Of a stretch of 64,000 bases of DNA, positions 49,129-61,574 are shown one piece after another; position 1 is the first letter of the stretch; each line of letters opens with the position of its first letter. Below the pieces are notes generated by a model that was given only the letters and a program-made list of their open reading frames with translations, had not been told where the DNA came from and did no database searches. The position numbers were made by a program, and so were the translations under genes. Origin of the DNA: Siphonodentalium dalli (Eukaryota; Mollusca; Scaphopoda; Gadilida; Siphonodentaliidae); NCBI GenBank assembly GCA_032622095.1, contig CP136064.1, positions 110,098,004 through 110,162,003 on the forward strand, in the 5' to 3' direction.

Positions 49129-49467
49129 AGGTACTCAATCCGAACAGAGGGTCCCCATCTCAACAGATTCCAACAACAGCAATCCGATCAGAGGGTCCTA
49201 TATTACTATTTCTTTGGCTTTGGGGGTACAAAATCTATCATACAGACAAGGATGGATAACTCTAAAATCAAGTGGTAATAACAGAGCAATTTTGACTGAG
49301 TTCTGGGCCAGATAATATTCCCGATAATGAAAAATAATAGATTTCTAAAATCGATATCTAACAAATCTGAGCTTTGATGGGTGACTTCCTTGACTCGAAT
49401 CAAATATTTTGGACCCCCGAAGCCATTGAAATAGTAATTGAGAGGAGTTTTATCGGATTGAGTACCT
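49129..49467. mobile_element. TTAA MITE family, internally deleted copy
   Basis: AGGTACTCAATCCG ... CGGATTGAGTACCT, TTAA at 49125-49128 and 49468-49471. It is 339 bp, against about 470 bp for full copies. Confidence 0.8.
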
Positions 49468-49867
49468 TTAAATCAGCATCTCGTGCATAAATCTATAGTA
49501 TTTCCATGGTCATATACCAGTAGTGTGAATGTGGTGTCACTGAGGGCTTGCTTCCCTCATATGGTGTGCCTGTATACTCAAAAATTGAAGAAAATCAAAA
49601 GTCGCCTCGACTAATACAGAAAGTAATGCTATTGCGAGTAGCCCCAACTAATATATACCGAAGATAATATAATGCTATCACGAGTCGCTCCAACTAAAAC
49701 AGAAGGTGATACTATTGCGAGTCAGCCATTTTGATAAAGAAGTTGGGCTAGCTCCCTACCCATCCAAATCAGTGAAAACAAAAGCTGATATGTCAATAGG
49801 AGTTGAGGTTAAGTTATGGATAAACCTATTTATTCACCAGGGGTGTTTAGTTACATATAACCATGAA

Positions 49868-51560
49868 TTGCACTTAAGCGCAATTGATTGCGCTTAAGCG
49901 CAAATAATTACGCTTAAGTGCAAATAATTACACTTAAGCGCAATTAATTGCGCTTAACCCGTTGAACCCGTAACACCGATATTTAGGTGCAAACGAACCG
50001 TGAATATATCCCGTAACACCGATATTTCGGTGCAGCGACGACATGATTCGGTAGCAAATTTATGTATAGTATAACGAGCGTCAGACCCACTGATTTATAT
50101 TTAAATTGCCCCCACATATGTCAGCGGCGCCCATGGTTTGTATGGAATGGTTGGCCGCTAGTATCGGGTAGAAATATATGCGCATGCACATAGCATATAA
50201 TCTACAAAAACATACGATATTTTAAGCGAACTGTGCCGCTATATTTAGGGCATATAATTTCGTGTTCCCCGTGTATGTACAGCACAGACATAATTTAGAC
50301 ACACAATTTCAGTTTAAATTACCCTCGCGTATATTAGTCAGTGTTCTGCTACATATGGGGAAGGGTCTATCGCCTATCAAGTTGATTTATTCGCGCATGC
50401 GCAGACCAGCACAATGACAAATAAATGGTTTATAACGTACTTATACAAGACATACCAACTAATATATATATTTAAATGGGCCTATTGAAGTTAGCGCTGG
50501 CAAAGGTGTGTATATGGATTGGCTGCCCGCTAGAAACGGGTAGGAAAATATGCACATGCGCGCAGGCTATAATTCATTTTGAAAAATGCGTTTAAGTGAA
50601 TTGTGGCGCTATATATGACATATAGTTGCGTGTTTCACATGTTCAGTAGACACAATCTAGACAGCTTACTTGAACAATGGGGCCACGGTATGTTACGGGA
50701 AATTACGTTGTTTCTGCATGGTCTCTGTAATATCAGTCACTGTTATGCCACATGCGGCAAAAAGTCTATCGCATATCAAGTTGACTTACTCGCACATGGT
50801 CAGGTATATCTTAAAATTCACATTAGGATATTGGTTGCATCGAAACGCAATTCGCTAATGTATAATTACAACGTTAAAAGCTAGAATTCTTTTATCCTGC
50901 AAATTTCGGGTAGTTGCCTAGTAACCGTTTCTAAGGAGAGATCGGGTGGCAAAGTATCCCGGTCTTACAATGATCAGTGGTCCATGCATGCATAGCATGC
51001 CTGTACAGTTTCAGTTATGTGTCCCCTTTGAACATAACCAACACCACGCGACTATAGACACTGTCTAAATTAAGGCAAAACATACCACTGAATAGTTAGT
51101 GCAATGTCATTCGATCATTAGTGGTATTTGCTTAGCAACCGTTGCTACCCATAAATGGGATATTTGGTTCACTATTCTGGTCAGGTATATCTAAAATTTC
51201 ACGTTAGGGTATTACCTGTATCAAAAAACGCAATCACTGGGGTTGAATAACGATGCTATAAGCTATATTTACATTTTCCAGTCAATTCCGGGTAGTTGCC
51301 TAGCAACCGTTACCAAGGAATTGCTGCAAGGCAAAGTCTCGCGATCTTATAATGATCGCTGATCCATGGGGGACTAACCTGTAAAGTTTCAGACCTGTGT
51401 CACAGTTTGAACATAATCAACACCATGCGACTAGACACTGTCTAATTTAAGTGGAAATACCACTGGGGGCCCCCGGGTCAGGGTGTCGATCACTGTGGGG
51501 CATCAGGGTTCAAAGGGTTAAGCGCAATGATTGCGGTTAAGCGCAATTGATTATTAAATG
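49868..51560. repeat. TTAAGCGC palindromic array 2, split by an insertion
   Basis: Units like CACTTAAGCGCAATT from 49868 to 49957 and from 51518 to 51560, closed at the right by the inverted boundary ending GGCCTC at 51573. Confidence 0.8.
49958..51517. mobile_element. piggyBac-like non-autonomous element
   Basis: Ends CCCGTTGAACCC and GGGTTCAAAGGG, with TTAA at 49954-49957 and 51518-51521. Removing element and one TTAA restores GCGCTTAAGCGC. The 1,560-bp interior has no long ORF but has two internal duplications at a spacing of about 370-380 bp (50130-50400 with 50500-50790; 50908-51073 with 51289-51450, the latter sharing 'CGGGTAGTTGCCTAG'). Confidence 0.75.
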
Positions 51561-51632
51561 TGAATTTGGCCTCCCATATAATTACAATTAATAACGTGCA
51601 CACAACATATTTTGCCAATGACACAAATAATG

Positions 51633-51850
51633 GAGGCCAAATTCACATTTAATAGTTAATTACGCTTAAGCATAATATGCTATTATGCTAAGTTCAAGTT
51701 ATATAAGTGTTATGCCATTACGCTTTAGCGTAATGCCATTATGCTTAAGCATAGTGCTATTACACTTAAGCGTAATGCCATTACGCTTAATCGTAATTGC
51801 CTCACTCACAACTCCATTACACTTAAGCGTAATAGACTTACGTACTACCT
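51633..51850. repeat. TTAAGCGT palindromic array 3
   Basis: Begins GAGGCCAAATTCACATTTAA again, then CGCTTAAGCATAATATGC and units of ATTACGCTTAAGCGTAAT. The unit is GCGT-based rather than GCGC-based. Confidence 0.75.
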
Positions 51851-52807
51851 TACATATAATGTATATCATCTAAGGTAAATATCGAAATTGGGGGCCAGCT
51901 ATATGAGGGCTCCAAAGGGTTCTAACAGGAGATATTTTATGGGAACATCTGCTGGTATTATTTATAAAGTTGCCAAAGTAACAGTGCCGGAGTCGGGAAT
52001 GCGATCAGTGATGGGGTGCCAGAAAAATATTTTTGCCGCAAATTTCCACCAATCATTTATATATAGATATAAGCAGATTGGACTTATATATATGTAGGTA
52101 TCTCCGTGGTTCTGGGATCGTCGGAGTCAATGATTGGAGTCAAGATATATACAGATTATGGTCGTGGTTGAGTCACAAAATTAATTTGGATTTTTTTTTG
52201 GAGGGGAGGTACGATCAAGCAGTTTGGACTGGATAATGTTGGAGCGGGTTCTAACCCACAGTGGGTGAAAAATGGGACCTATTCTCGCAGGGGTGGAAAT
52301 AGATTTGTTCAATGAGATGTATATTTTCCCAAAACCAATTACATACACTAAAATGAATATAACATAATATACCATTGGTCAAGAGAAGGGAGCTCCTGGT
52401 TTCAATATTTACCCAATATTTATTATTTTATAACAAGATATCAAAGGGTGGGTCCTGGTTTCTGATGATGAGGATAAAGTTTCATTAAGCTTACATGATA
52501 ATTTAAAACCTTTCACACTCTTTGTCTGTTTTATCCTTCTGTTTTAACATTTAAATTTGAGTATGAACTACCTGTAGAATCAGTTCCTGGTAACAACACT
52601 TTTCAGATTAAAAAAATCTGCTGATGTTTGTTATTATTTACAATGCAATGTTTTGATTTCCAACACATATACATATATGGTGCACATAATGTCAACATCT
52701 GAATCTTTTGCTCAAATGTGATTGGTTATTCAAGAAGGGGCAGACATTGCAGATTTAATACTCTGCACTCAAATTAATTGAATTAAAAACAAAATTCTGT
52801 TCCCGAG
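51851..52807. other. No supported gene
   Basis: Contains a Helitron-associated phrase (52030-52080, 'CCGCAAATTTCCACCAATCA') like that at 19850-21240. Otherwise unremarkable AT-rich DNA. Confidence 0.35.
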
Positions 52808-53213
52808 CCTGAATTTAGTGTGTCTGACATTTGCAAAATGAGGTCCCCAGAGGGTGATTTTAGTGATGCTACCCCGTATAGCAGGCTCATTCTGCTTAGG
52901 CCTCATCTTATGGGAAGTATCTAGAGTATTAAATTGACATTTTTTAGTTACCTTTTCCCTTCTGTTCAGTTTCTATATCCCCTAATTTGCAGAAGATAAA
53001 ATGCATAATCGAGGTGCTCAATGGGGGTACATCACCAACTTCAACTGGAGGACTTCAATCTGTTCCTATGTTTCCCATAGCAGTTGAGGCCTAATCAGAA
53101 TGAGGTCCCCACAGGGTGAATTTGGTGATGCTAGCCTGCCTTGCGGCATAAAATCATTAAATTCACCCTTTTGGGGACCTCATTCTGCAAATGTCAGAGA
53201 CACTAAATTCAGA
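52808..53213. repeat. Foldback element with a third internal arm
   Basis: Left arm CTGAATTTAGTGTGTCTGAC to about 52868, right arm inverted ending CTAAATTCAG. A third copy of 'AATGAGGTCCCCA' at 53098 lies in the left-arm orientation. Confidence 0.7.
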
Positions 53214-53369
53214 CTTGGCTGTTCCAATATTATTTACTTAACCACCTCTTATCCAGGTGAAATTATACCCTGATTTTCAAAGAAAAATTGGGGGTATGTT
53301 GGATTGAATTTGTCTGTTTGTCTGTATGGAGGGTCCTTGGGTTCAGATTTGTTCAAATAGGGTCATTTT

Positions 53370-56300
53370 TAGCTCAACTTTACTTTGTAAAGTTTGAGCT
53401 ATTGCCATGGCTTTGTCGTCCGTCGTCCGTGTGTGCGTGTGTACGTAACGCGTCAACAATAGAGGCTACAGGTCGTACCTTTGATCGGATCATTATGAAA
53501 TTTGTCATAGCTGTTGACATCAACATTTGTACCGGAATGATTCATTTTGGGGTCATACGGAAAAAAAACATGGCCGCCAGCGGCCATCTTAGATTTCAAA
53601 GTTCAATCCATTAGCACGGGCTACAGGCCGTACTGTTCGTCTGATCGTCATGAAATTTGTCATGGATGTTAATATTGACATGTAGATGGGAACGAGTAAT
53701 TTTGGGGTCATTCGGCCAAAAAACATGGCCGCCAGCAGTCATCTTCGATTTTACTCTTTGCATGACTAAATCCTTTAGCACGGGCTACAGGTCGTACCTT
53801 TAGTCAGATCGTCATAAAATTTGTCATGGATGTTAACAATGACATGTAGATGGGAACGAGTCATTTTTGGGTTATTCGGGCAAAAAACATGGCCGCCAGC
53901 AGCCATCTTGGATTTTACTCTTTGTATGACTAAATCCTTTAGCACGGGCTACAGGTCGTACCTTTAGTCTGATAATCATGAAATTTATCATGGCTGTTGA
54001 AATTGGAATGTAGATGGGAACGAGTCATTTTGGGGTCATTCGGACAAAAAACATGGCCGCCAGTGGCCATCTTTGTTTTCAAAATTCAATCCATTAGCAC
54101 GGGCCACAGGTCGCACTGTTCGTCTGATCGTCATGAAATTTGTCATGGATGTTAATATTGACATGTAGATGGGAACGAGTAATTTTGGGGTCATTCGGCC
54201 CAAAAACATGGCCGCCAGCAGCCATCTTGGATTTTACTCTTTGTATGACTAAATTCTTTAGCACGGGCTACAGGTCGTACCTTTAGTCTGATCATCATCA
54301 AATTTGTCATGGATGTTAACAATGACATGTAGATTGGAACGAGTCATTTTGGGGTCAATCGGCCAAAAAACATGGCCGCCAGCAGCCGTCTTGGATTTTA
54401 CTCTTTGCATGACTAAATCCTTTAGCACGGGCTACAGGTCCTACTTTTAGTCTGATCATCATAAAATTTGTCAAGAATGTTAATAATGACATGTAGATGG
54501 GAACGAGTCATTTTGGGGTCATTCGGCCAAAAAACATGGCCGTCAGCAGCCATCTTGGATTTTACTCTTTGTATGACTAAATCCTTTAGCACGGGCTACA
54601 GGTCGTACCTTTAGTCTGATCATTATAAAATTTGTCATGGCTGTTGATATTGGAATGTAGATGGGAACGAGTCATTTTGGGGTCATTCGGACAAAAAACA
54701 TGGCCGCCAGCGGCCATCTTGGATTTCAAAATTTAATCCATTAGCACGGGCCACAGGTCGTACTGATTGTCTGATCATCATGAAATTTGTCATGGATGAT
54801 AATATTTACATGTAGATGGGAACGAGTAATTTTGGGGTCATTCGGCCAAAAAACATGGCCACCAGCAGCCATCTTAGATTTTACTCTTTGTATGACTAAA
54901 TTCTTTATCACGGGCTGCAGGTCGTACCTTTAGTCTGATCATCATAAAATTTGTCATGGATGTTAACAATGACATGTAGATGGGAACGAGTAATTTTGGG
55001 GTCAATCGGCCAAAAAACATGGTCGCCAGCAGCCATCTTGGATTTTACTCTTTGTATGACTAAATCCTTTAGCACGGGCTACAGGTTGTATCTTTAGTCT
55101 GATCATCATAAAATTTTTCATGAATGTTAATAATGACATGTAGATGGGAACGAGTCATTTTGGGGCCATTCGGCCAAAAAAGATGGCCGCCAGCAGCCAT
55201 CTTGGATTTTACTCTTTGTATGACTAAATCCTTTAGCACGGGCTACAGGTCGTACCTTTAGTCTGATAATCATGAAATTTATCATGGTTGTTGAAATTGG
55301 AATGTAGATGGGAACGAGTCATTTTGGGGTCATTCGGACAAAAAACATGGCCGCCAGTGGCCATCTTTGTTTTCAAAATTCAATCCATTAGCACGGGCCA
55401 CAGGTCGCACTGTTCGTCTGATCGTCATGAAATTTGTCATGGATGTTAATATTGACATGTAGATGGGAACGAGTAATCTTGGGGTCATTCGGCCCAAAAA
55501 CATGGCCGCCAGCAGCCATCTTGGATTTTACTCTTTGTATGACTAAATTCTTTAGCACGGGCTACAGGTCGTACCTTTAGTCTGATCATCATCAAATTTG
55601 TCATGGATGTTAACAATGACATGTAGATTGGAACGAGTCATTTTGGGGTCAATCGGCCAAAAAACATGGCCGCCAGCAGCCGTCTTGGATTTTACTCTTT
55701 GCATGACTAAATCCTTTAGCACGGGCTACAGGTCCTACTTTTAGTCTGATCATCATAAAATTTGTCAAGAATGTTAATAATGACATGTAGATGGGAACGA
55801 GTCATTTTGGGGTCATTCGGCCAAAAAACATGGCCGCCAGCAGCCGTCTTGGATTTTACTCTTTGCATGACTAAATCCTTTAGCACGGGCTACAGGTCCT
55901 ACTTTTAGTCTGATCATCATAAAATTTGTCAAGAATGTTAATAATGACATGTAGATGGGAACGAGTCATTTTGGGGTCATTCGGCCAAAAAACATGGCCG
56001 TCAGCAGCCATCTTGGATTTTACTCTTTGTATGACTAAATCCTTTAGCACGGGCTACAGGTCGTACCTTTAGTCTGATCATTATAAAATTTGTCATGGCT
56101 GTTGATATTGGAATGTAGATGGGAACGAGTCATTTTGGGGTCATTCGGACAAAAAACATGGCCGCCAGCGGCCATCTTGGATTTCAAAATTTAATCCATT
56201 AGCACGGGCCACAGGTCGTACTGATTGTCTGATCATCATGAAATTTGTCATGGATGATAATATTTACATGTAGATGGGAACGAGTAATTTTGGGGTCATT

Positions 56301-59300
56301 CGGCCAAAAAACATGGCCACCAGCAGCCATCTTAGATTTTACTCTTTGTATGACTAAATTCTTTATCACGGGCTGCAGGTCGTACCTTTAGTCTGATCAT
56401 CATAAAATTTGTCATGGATGTTAACAATGACATGTAGATGGGAACGAGTAATTTTGGGGTCAATCGGCCAAAAAAACATGGTCGCCAGCAGCCATCTTGG
56501 ATTTTACTCTTTGTATGACTAAATCCTTTAGCACGGGCTACAGGTTGTATCTTTAGTCTGATCATCATAAAAAATTTCATGAATGTTAATAATGACATGT
56601 AGATGGGAACGAGTCATTTTGGGGCCATTCGGCCAAAAAAGATGGCCGCCAGCAGCCATCTTGGATTTTACTCTTTGTATGACTAAATCCTTTAGCACGG
56701 GCTACAGGTCGTACCTTTAGTCAGATCGTCATAAAATTTGTCATGGATGTTAACAATGACATGTAGATGGGAACGAGTCATTTTTGGGTTATTCGGGCAA
56801 AAAACATGGCCGCCAGCAGTCATCTTGGATTTTACTCTTTGTATGACTAAATCCTTTAGCACGAGCTACAGGTCGTACCTTTAGTCTGATAATCATGAAA
56901 TTTATCATGGTTGTTGAAATTGGAATGTAGATGGGAACGAGTCATTTTGGGGTCATTCGGACAAAAAACATGGCCACCAGTGGCCATCTTTGTTTTCAAA
57001 ATTCAATCCATTAGCACGGGCCACAGGTCGCACTGTTCGTCTGATCGTCATGAAATTTGTCATGGATGTTAATATTGACATGTAGATGGGAACGAGTAAT
57101 TTTGGGGTCATTCGGCCCAAAAACATGGCCGCCAGCAGCCATCTTGGATTTTACTCTTTGTATGACTAAATTCTTTAGCACGGGCTACAGGTCGTACCTT
57201 TAGTCTGATCATCATCAAATTTGTCATGGATGTTAACAATGACATGTAGATTGGAACGAGTCATTTTGGGGTCAATCGGCCAAAAAACATGGCCGCCAGC
57301 AGCCGTCTTGGATTTTACTCTTTGCATGACTAAATCCTTTAGCACGGGCTACAGGTCCTACTTTTTAGTCTGATCATCATAAAATTTGTCAAGAATGTTA
57401 ATAATGACATGTAGATGGGAACGAGTCATTTTGGGGTCATTCGGGCCAAAAAACATGGCCGCCAGCAGCCGTCTTGGATTTTACTCTTTGCATGACTAAA
57501 TCCTTTAGCACGGGCCTACAGGTCCTACTTTTAGTCTGATCATCATAAAATTTGTCAAGAATGTTAATAATGACATGTAGATGGGAACGAGTCATTTTGG
57601 GGTCATTCGGCCAAAAAATATGGCCGCCAGCAGCCATCTTGGATTTTACTCTTTATATGACTAAATACTTTAGCACGGGCTACAGGTCGTACCTTTAGTC
57701 AGATCGTCATAAAATTTGTCATGGATGTTAACAATGACATGTAGATGGGAACGAGTCATTTTTGGGTTTATTCGGGCAAAAAACATGGCCGCCAGCAGCT
57801 ATCTTGGATTTTACTCTTTGTATGACTAAATCCTTTAGCACCGGCTACAGGTCGTACCTTTAGTCTGATAATCATGAAATTTATCATGGTTGTTGAAATT
57901 GGAATGTAGATGGGAACGAGTCATTTTGGGGTCATTCGGACAAAAAACATGGCCGCCAGTGGCCATCTTTGTTTTCAAAATTCAATCCATTAGCACGGGC
58001 CACAGGTCGCACTGTTCGTCTGATCGTCATGAAATTTGTCATGGATGTTAATATTGACATGTAGATGGGAACGAGTAATTTTGGGTCATTCGGCCCAAAA
58101 ACATGGCCGCCAGCAGCCATCTTGGATTTTACTCTTTGTATGACTACATTCTTTAGCACGGGCTACAGGTGGTACCTTTAGTCTGATCATCATCAAATTT
58201 GTCATGGATGTTAACAATGACATGTAGATTGGAACGAGTCATTTTGGGGTCAATCGGCCAAAAAACATGGCCGCCAGCAGCCGTCTTGGATTTTACTTAC
58301 TCTTTGCATGACTAAATCCTTTAGCACGGGCTACAGGTCCTACTTTTAGTCTGATCATCATAAAATTTGTCAAGAATGTTAATAATGACATGTAGATGGG
58401 AACGAGTCATTTTGGGGTCATTCGGCCAAAAAACATGGCCGTCAGCAGCCATCTTGGATTTTACTCTTTGTATGACTAAATCCTTTAGCACGGGCTACAG
58501 GTCGTACCTTTAGTCTGATCATTATAAAATTTGTCATGGCTGTTGATATTGGAATGTAGATGGGAACGAGTCATTTTGGGGTCATTCGGACAAAAAACAT
58601 GGCCGCCAGCGGCCATCTTGGATTTCAAAATTTAATCCATTAGCACGGGCCACAGGTCGTACTGATTGTCTGATCATCATGAAATTTGTCATGGATGATA
58701 ATATTTACATGTAGATGGGAACGAGTAATTTTGGGGTCATTCGGCCAAAAAACATGGCCACCAGCAGCCATCTTAGATTTTACTCTTTGTATGACTAAAT
58801 TCTTTATCACGGGCTGCAGGTCGTACCTTTAGTCTGATCATCATAAAATTTGTCATGGATGTTAACAATGACATGTAGATGGGAACGAGTAATCTTGGGG
58901 TCAATCGGCCAAAAAACATGGTCGCCAGCAGCCATCTTGGATTTTACTCTTTGTATGACTAAATCCTTTAGCACGGACTACAGGTTGTATCTTTAGTCTG
59001 ATCATCATAAAATTTTTCGTGAATGTTAATAATGACATGTACATGTAGATGGGAACGAGTCATTTTGGGGTCATTCGGCCAAAAAAGATGGCCGCCAGCA
59101 GCCATCTTGGATTTTACTCTTTGTATGACTAAATCCTTTAGCACGGGCTACAGGTCGTACCTTTAGTCTGATCATCATAAAATTTTTCATGGCTGTTGAA
59201 ATTGGAATGTAAATGGGAACAAGTCATTTTGGGGTCATTCAGACAAAAAACATGGCCGCCAGCGGCCATCTTGGATTTCAAAATTTAATCCATTAGCACG

Positions 59301-59873
59301 GGCCACAGGTCGTACGATTCGTCTGATCATCATGAAATTTGTCCTGGATGTTAATGTTGATATGTAGATGGAAACGAGTAATTTTGGGGTCATTTGGCGG
59401 AAAAAACGTGGCCGCCAGCAGCCATCTTGGATTTTACTCTTTGTATGACTAAATTCTTTAGCATGGGCTACAGGTCGTACCTTTAGTCTGATCATCATCA
59501 AATTTGTCATGGATGTTAACAATGACATGTAGATTGGAACGAGTCATTTTGGGGTCAATCGGCCGAAAAACATGGCCGCCAGCAGCCATCTTGGATTTTA
59601 CTCTTTGTATGACTAAATTCTATAGCATGGGCTACAGGTCGTACCTTTAGTCTGATCGTCATAAAATTTGTCATTGATGTTAACGATGACATGTAGATGG
59701 GAACGACTCATTTTGGGGTCATTCGGCCGAAAACATGGCCGCCAGCAGCCATCTTGGATTTTACTTTTCTCTTCATGTCTATAAACTAGTATTAGACATT
59801 CAACTTTCCACATTCCTAATCGCTCCATTGACTGTAATATATTAAATTATTCCCTTTCCAAGTTGAGCTACAG
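53370..59873 (+). mobile_element. HINE/pearl-like element with a giant expanded core
   Basis: 5' palindrome TAGCTCAACTTTAC-TTT-GTAAAGTTTGAGCTA (53372-53403), 'GTCGTCCGTCGTCCGTGTG', the tandem array, then a unique 3' part (59765-59873) with 'GTGTCATTGACAC' hairpin and 'TTTCATTTAGG'. The 3' part matches the short copy at 26770-26900, showing that array and ends belong to one element. Confidence 0.7.
53455..59765 (+). repeat. Satellite-like array, about 39 monomers of 155-164 bp with higher-order structure
   Basis: Each monomer carries AGCACGGGCTACAGGTCGTA, a TGATCATCAT-type block, ATGTAGATGGGAACGAGT and ATGGCCGCCAGCGGCCAT or its GCAGCC variant. Spacings between successive AGCAC boxes are 164, 155 and 164 bp (53777, 53941, 54096, 54260). 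Variant A ('GTGGCCATCTTTGTTTTC') is at 54064, 55358, 56974 and 57958. Variant B ('TTAATCCATTAGCACGGG') is at about 54735, 56190, 58633 and 59288. Minus-strand ORFs in it are by-products of the periodicity. Confidence 0.92.
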
Positions 59874-60717
59874 TGTCATTGACACTTTCATTTAGGAAAC
59901 TGTTGAGGGAAATCAATTCACTTCAACTCTTACATCTACCCTTTGAAATTACCAGATGAATGGATCTCATAGATGGGGATTCACATTTGTTCAAATAGGG
60001 GAAGAGATAAGAGATTTAACTCTCCCCCACCCTCCCTACCTATATCTATGCTGTTTGGTACTGGTGTAATTGATTTCTAGGCTGCCTGGTGGGGGGGGGG
60101 GGGGCAATGTTTGAGGCAATGGAGAGGGAGTATAGAGGGGTGGAGTTTTGACCCCCGACTTTGATCATATTTTCAACAGTTGAAAATTTCATGCCTGATA
60201 CAACATTAGTTGTAGATTAGATTTTCACACCAAAAATAGGTTATAATTGTTCTCATAGTTTGATTTGATTTTCCAACCAGTATTTTTTAAACCAACAGTT
60301 CAAATTATCCTACTTCAGGTTAAACTGTTGGACCGAATTAGCCACAAATTTTAACTTTATGGGGGATGTCAGGCTGGTAATTTTCAAAAATTTGAGAGCT
60401 TGAAGTGCCGGTACCAGTTGTAAAATTCAACCTAAGAGGGATGTGCTAAAGGATTTTTGTGAACTTAGTACTGTGGTATGGTTGTCTTATTTAAAAAGGG
60501 TAAGGGGTTTGTGATTTGTCAGTGGTGTGCAATTATAAATTCCAAGGCGAAGAGCCCTGCTCATCTGAGAACCTCCAGCTATGTCCATGTTTAGAACTAC
60601 TTGTCTTAAGTGATTTTGTCAAGTACTGACTGTTGTAGTCTTCAGAGTCCCAGTCTTCTCAGTCTTTACAGTCTGGGGACGACCCACAGTCATTGACTGT
60701 CTTGTTTTTACTTTTCT
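59874..60717 (+). repeat. Dispersed repeat region, copy of 46085-46860
   Basis: See 46085-46860. Carries a 14-base G run at 60091-60104. No gene seen to 60717. Confidence 0.5.
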
Positions 60718-61375
60718 AAAAATGCATAATTTTGTCTGAGTTTTGTCCGGTTGTTTTCTCAGAATGTTCTTATTCAATTTGAATCCAATATGCTACAGGG
60801 GTCAAACATCATGGGAACCAGTGGACCATCAATTTGGAGTTCGGTCCAAACATTTTTGACTGAGTTATAATAATTTTTTGACTTAGAATTCTCCAGATTT
60901 GAAATTTTATTTTTGTCTGGACGTTTTCTCAAAATTTTCTTATTCAATTTGAATCAAATTTGCTAATCAATCATCATGTGAATCTGTGCACCTTCTATTT
61001 GGTATTTTATCAGACTCATATTGGTTGAGTTATTAAACTTTTTTAACTTTGAATATAAGCTTCAACCTTGCACAGGTGAGTAGCTGCAGGTAAGTAGTTC
61101 ATATACATTTCCAGTGACACTATTGACCAATTCCAATATTTGGTAATACACCGTAATGGTACTTCATTGAAATAGCATGTTGAATACGGGAGTATACAGT
61201 AATGCTCTAAGTAATAGACTTCTTAACCACAGCAGAATTATGGGTAACTTTTCAGGATTTAGTCGGAAATATGGCTTGTTGCCATTCATCGGAAAACTCT
61301 CCCATAGAGCATTACTGTACCTTAGTCCCACCTGGGACGGGCCCATCTGAGGGCCATCTCTAGTTATTTTTTTAT
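60718..61375 (+). repeat. Diverged HINE core repeats and 3' ends
   Basis: 'AATGCATAATTTTGTCTGAG' and 'TTCTTATTCAATTTGAATC' occur twice. 61130-61375 holds two facing copies of the HINE 3' end ('GAATACGGGAGTATACAGTA', 'GAGCATTACTGTAC', 'AGTCCCACCTGGGAC'). Confidence 0.5.
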
Positions 61376-61574
61376 ATACCATACTATAAGGCTAAAGAGT
61401 AAGGTTTACGTGATCGCTACAAATCAGGCTAGCATCATAGCAGCATTATTTATTTGACGATATAGTTGTGACATAACCAGGCAGAATCAAACATGACTTT
61501 TAGTGATGTCCACTTCAACATCTTTCGGAATAAGACAATAACTATCAATACATGTATTCTTGAAAAGTATTATT

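Noticed and set aside
47943-51850. TTAAGCGC arrays as CRISPR or tRNA-like structures
   Set aside because: Units are short palindromes without regular unique spacers, in a eukaryotic setting.
52997-53087. Open stretch after a TTTGCAG acceptor as exon 2 of the 47599 gene
   Set aside because: Lies inside a foldback element, and both possible frames look equally open; no motif.
56332-59828. Minus-strand ORFs of 66-97 codons with MAAGGH/SHTKSK phrases
   Set aside because: They repeat with the satellite monomer and shift with its indels; periodic noncoding DNA explains them.
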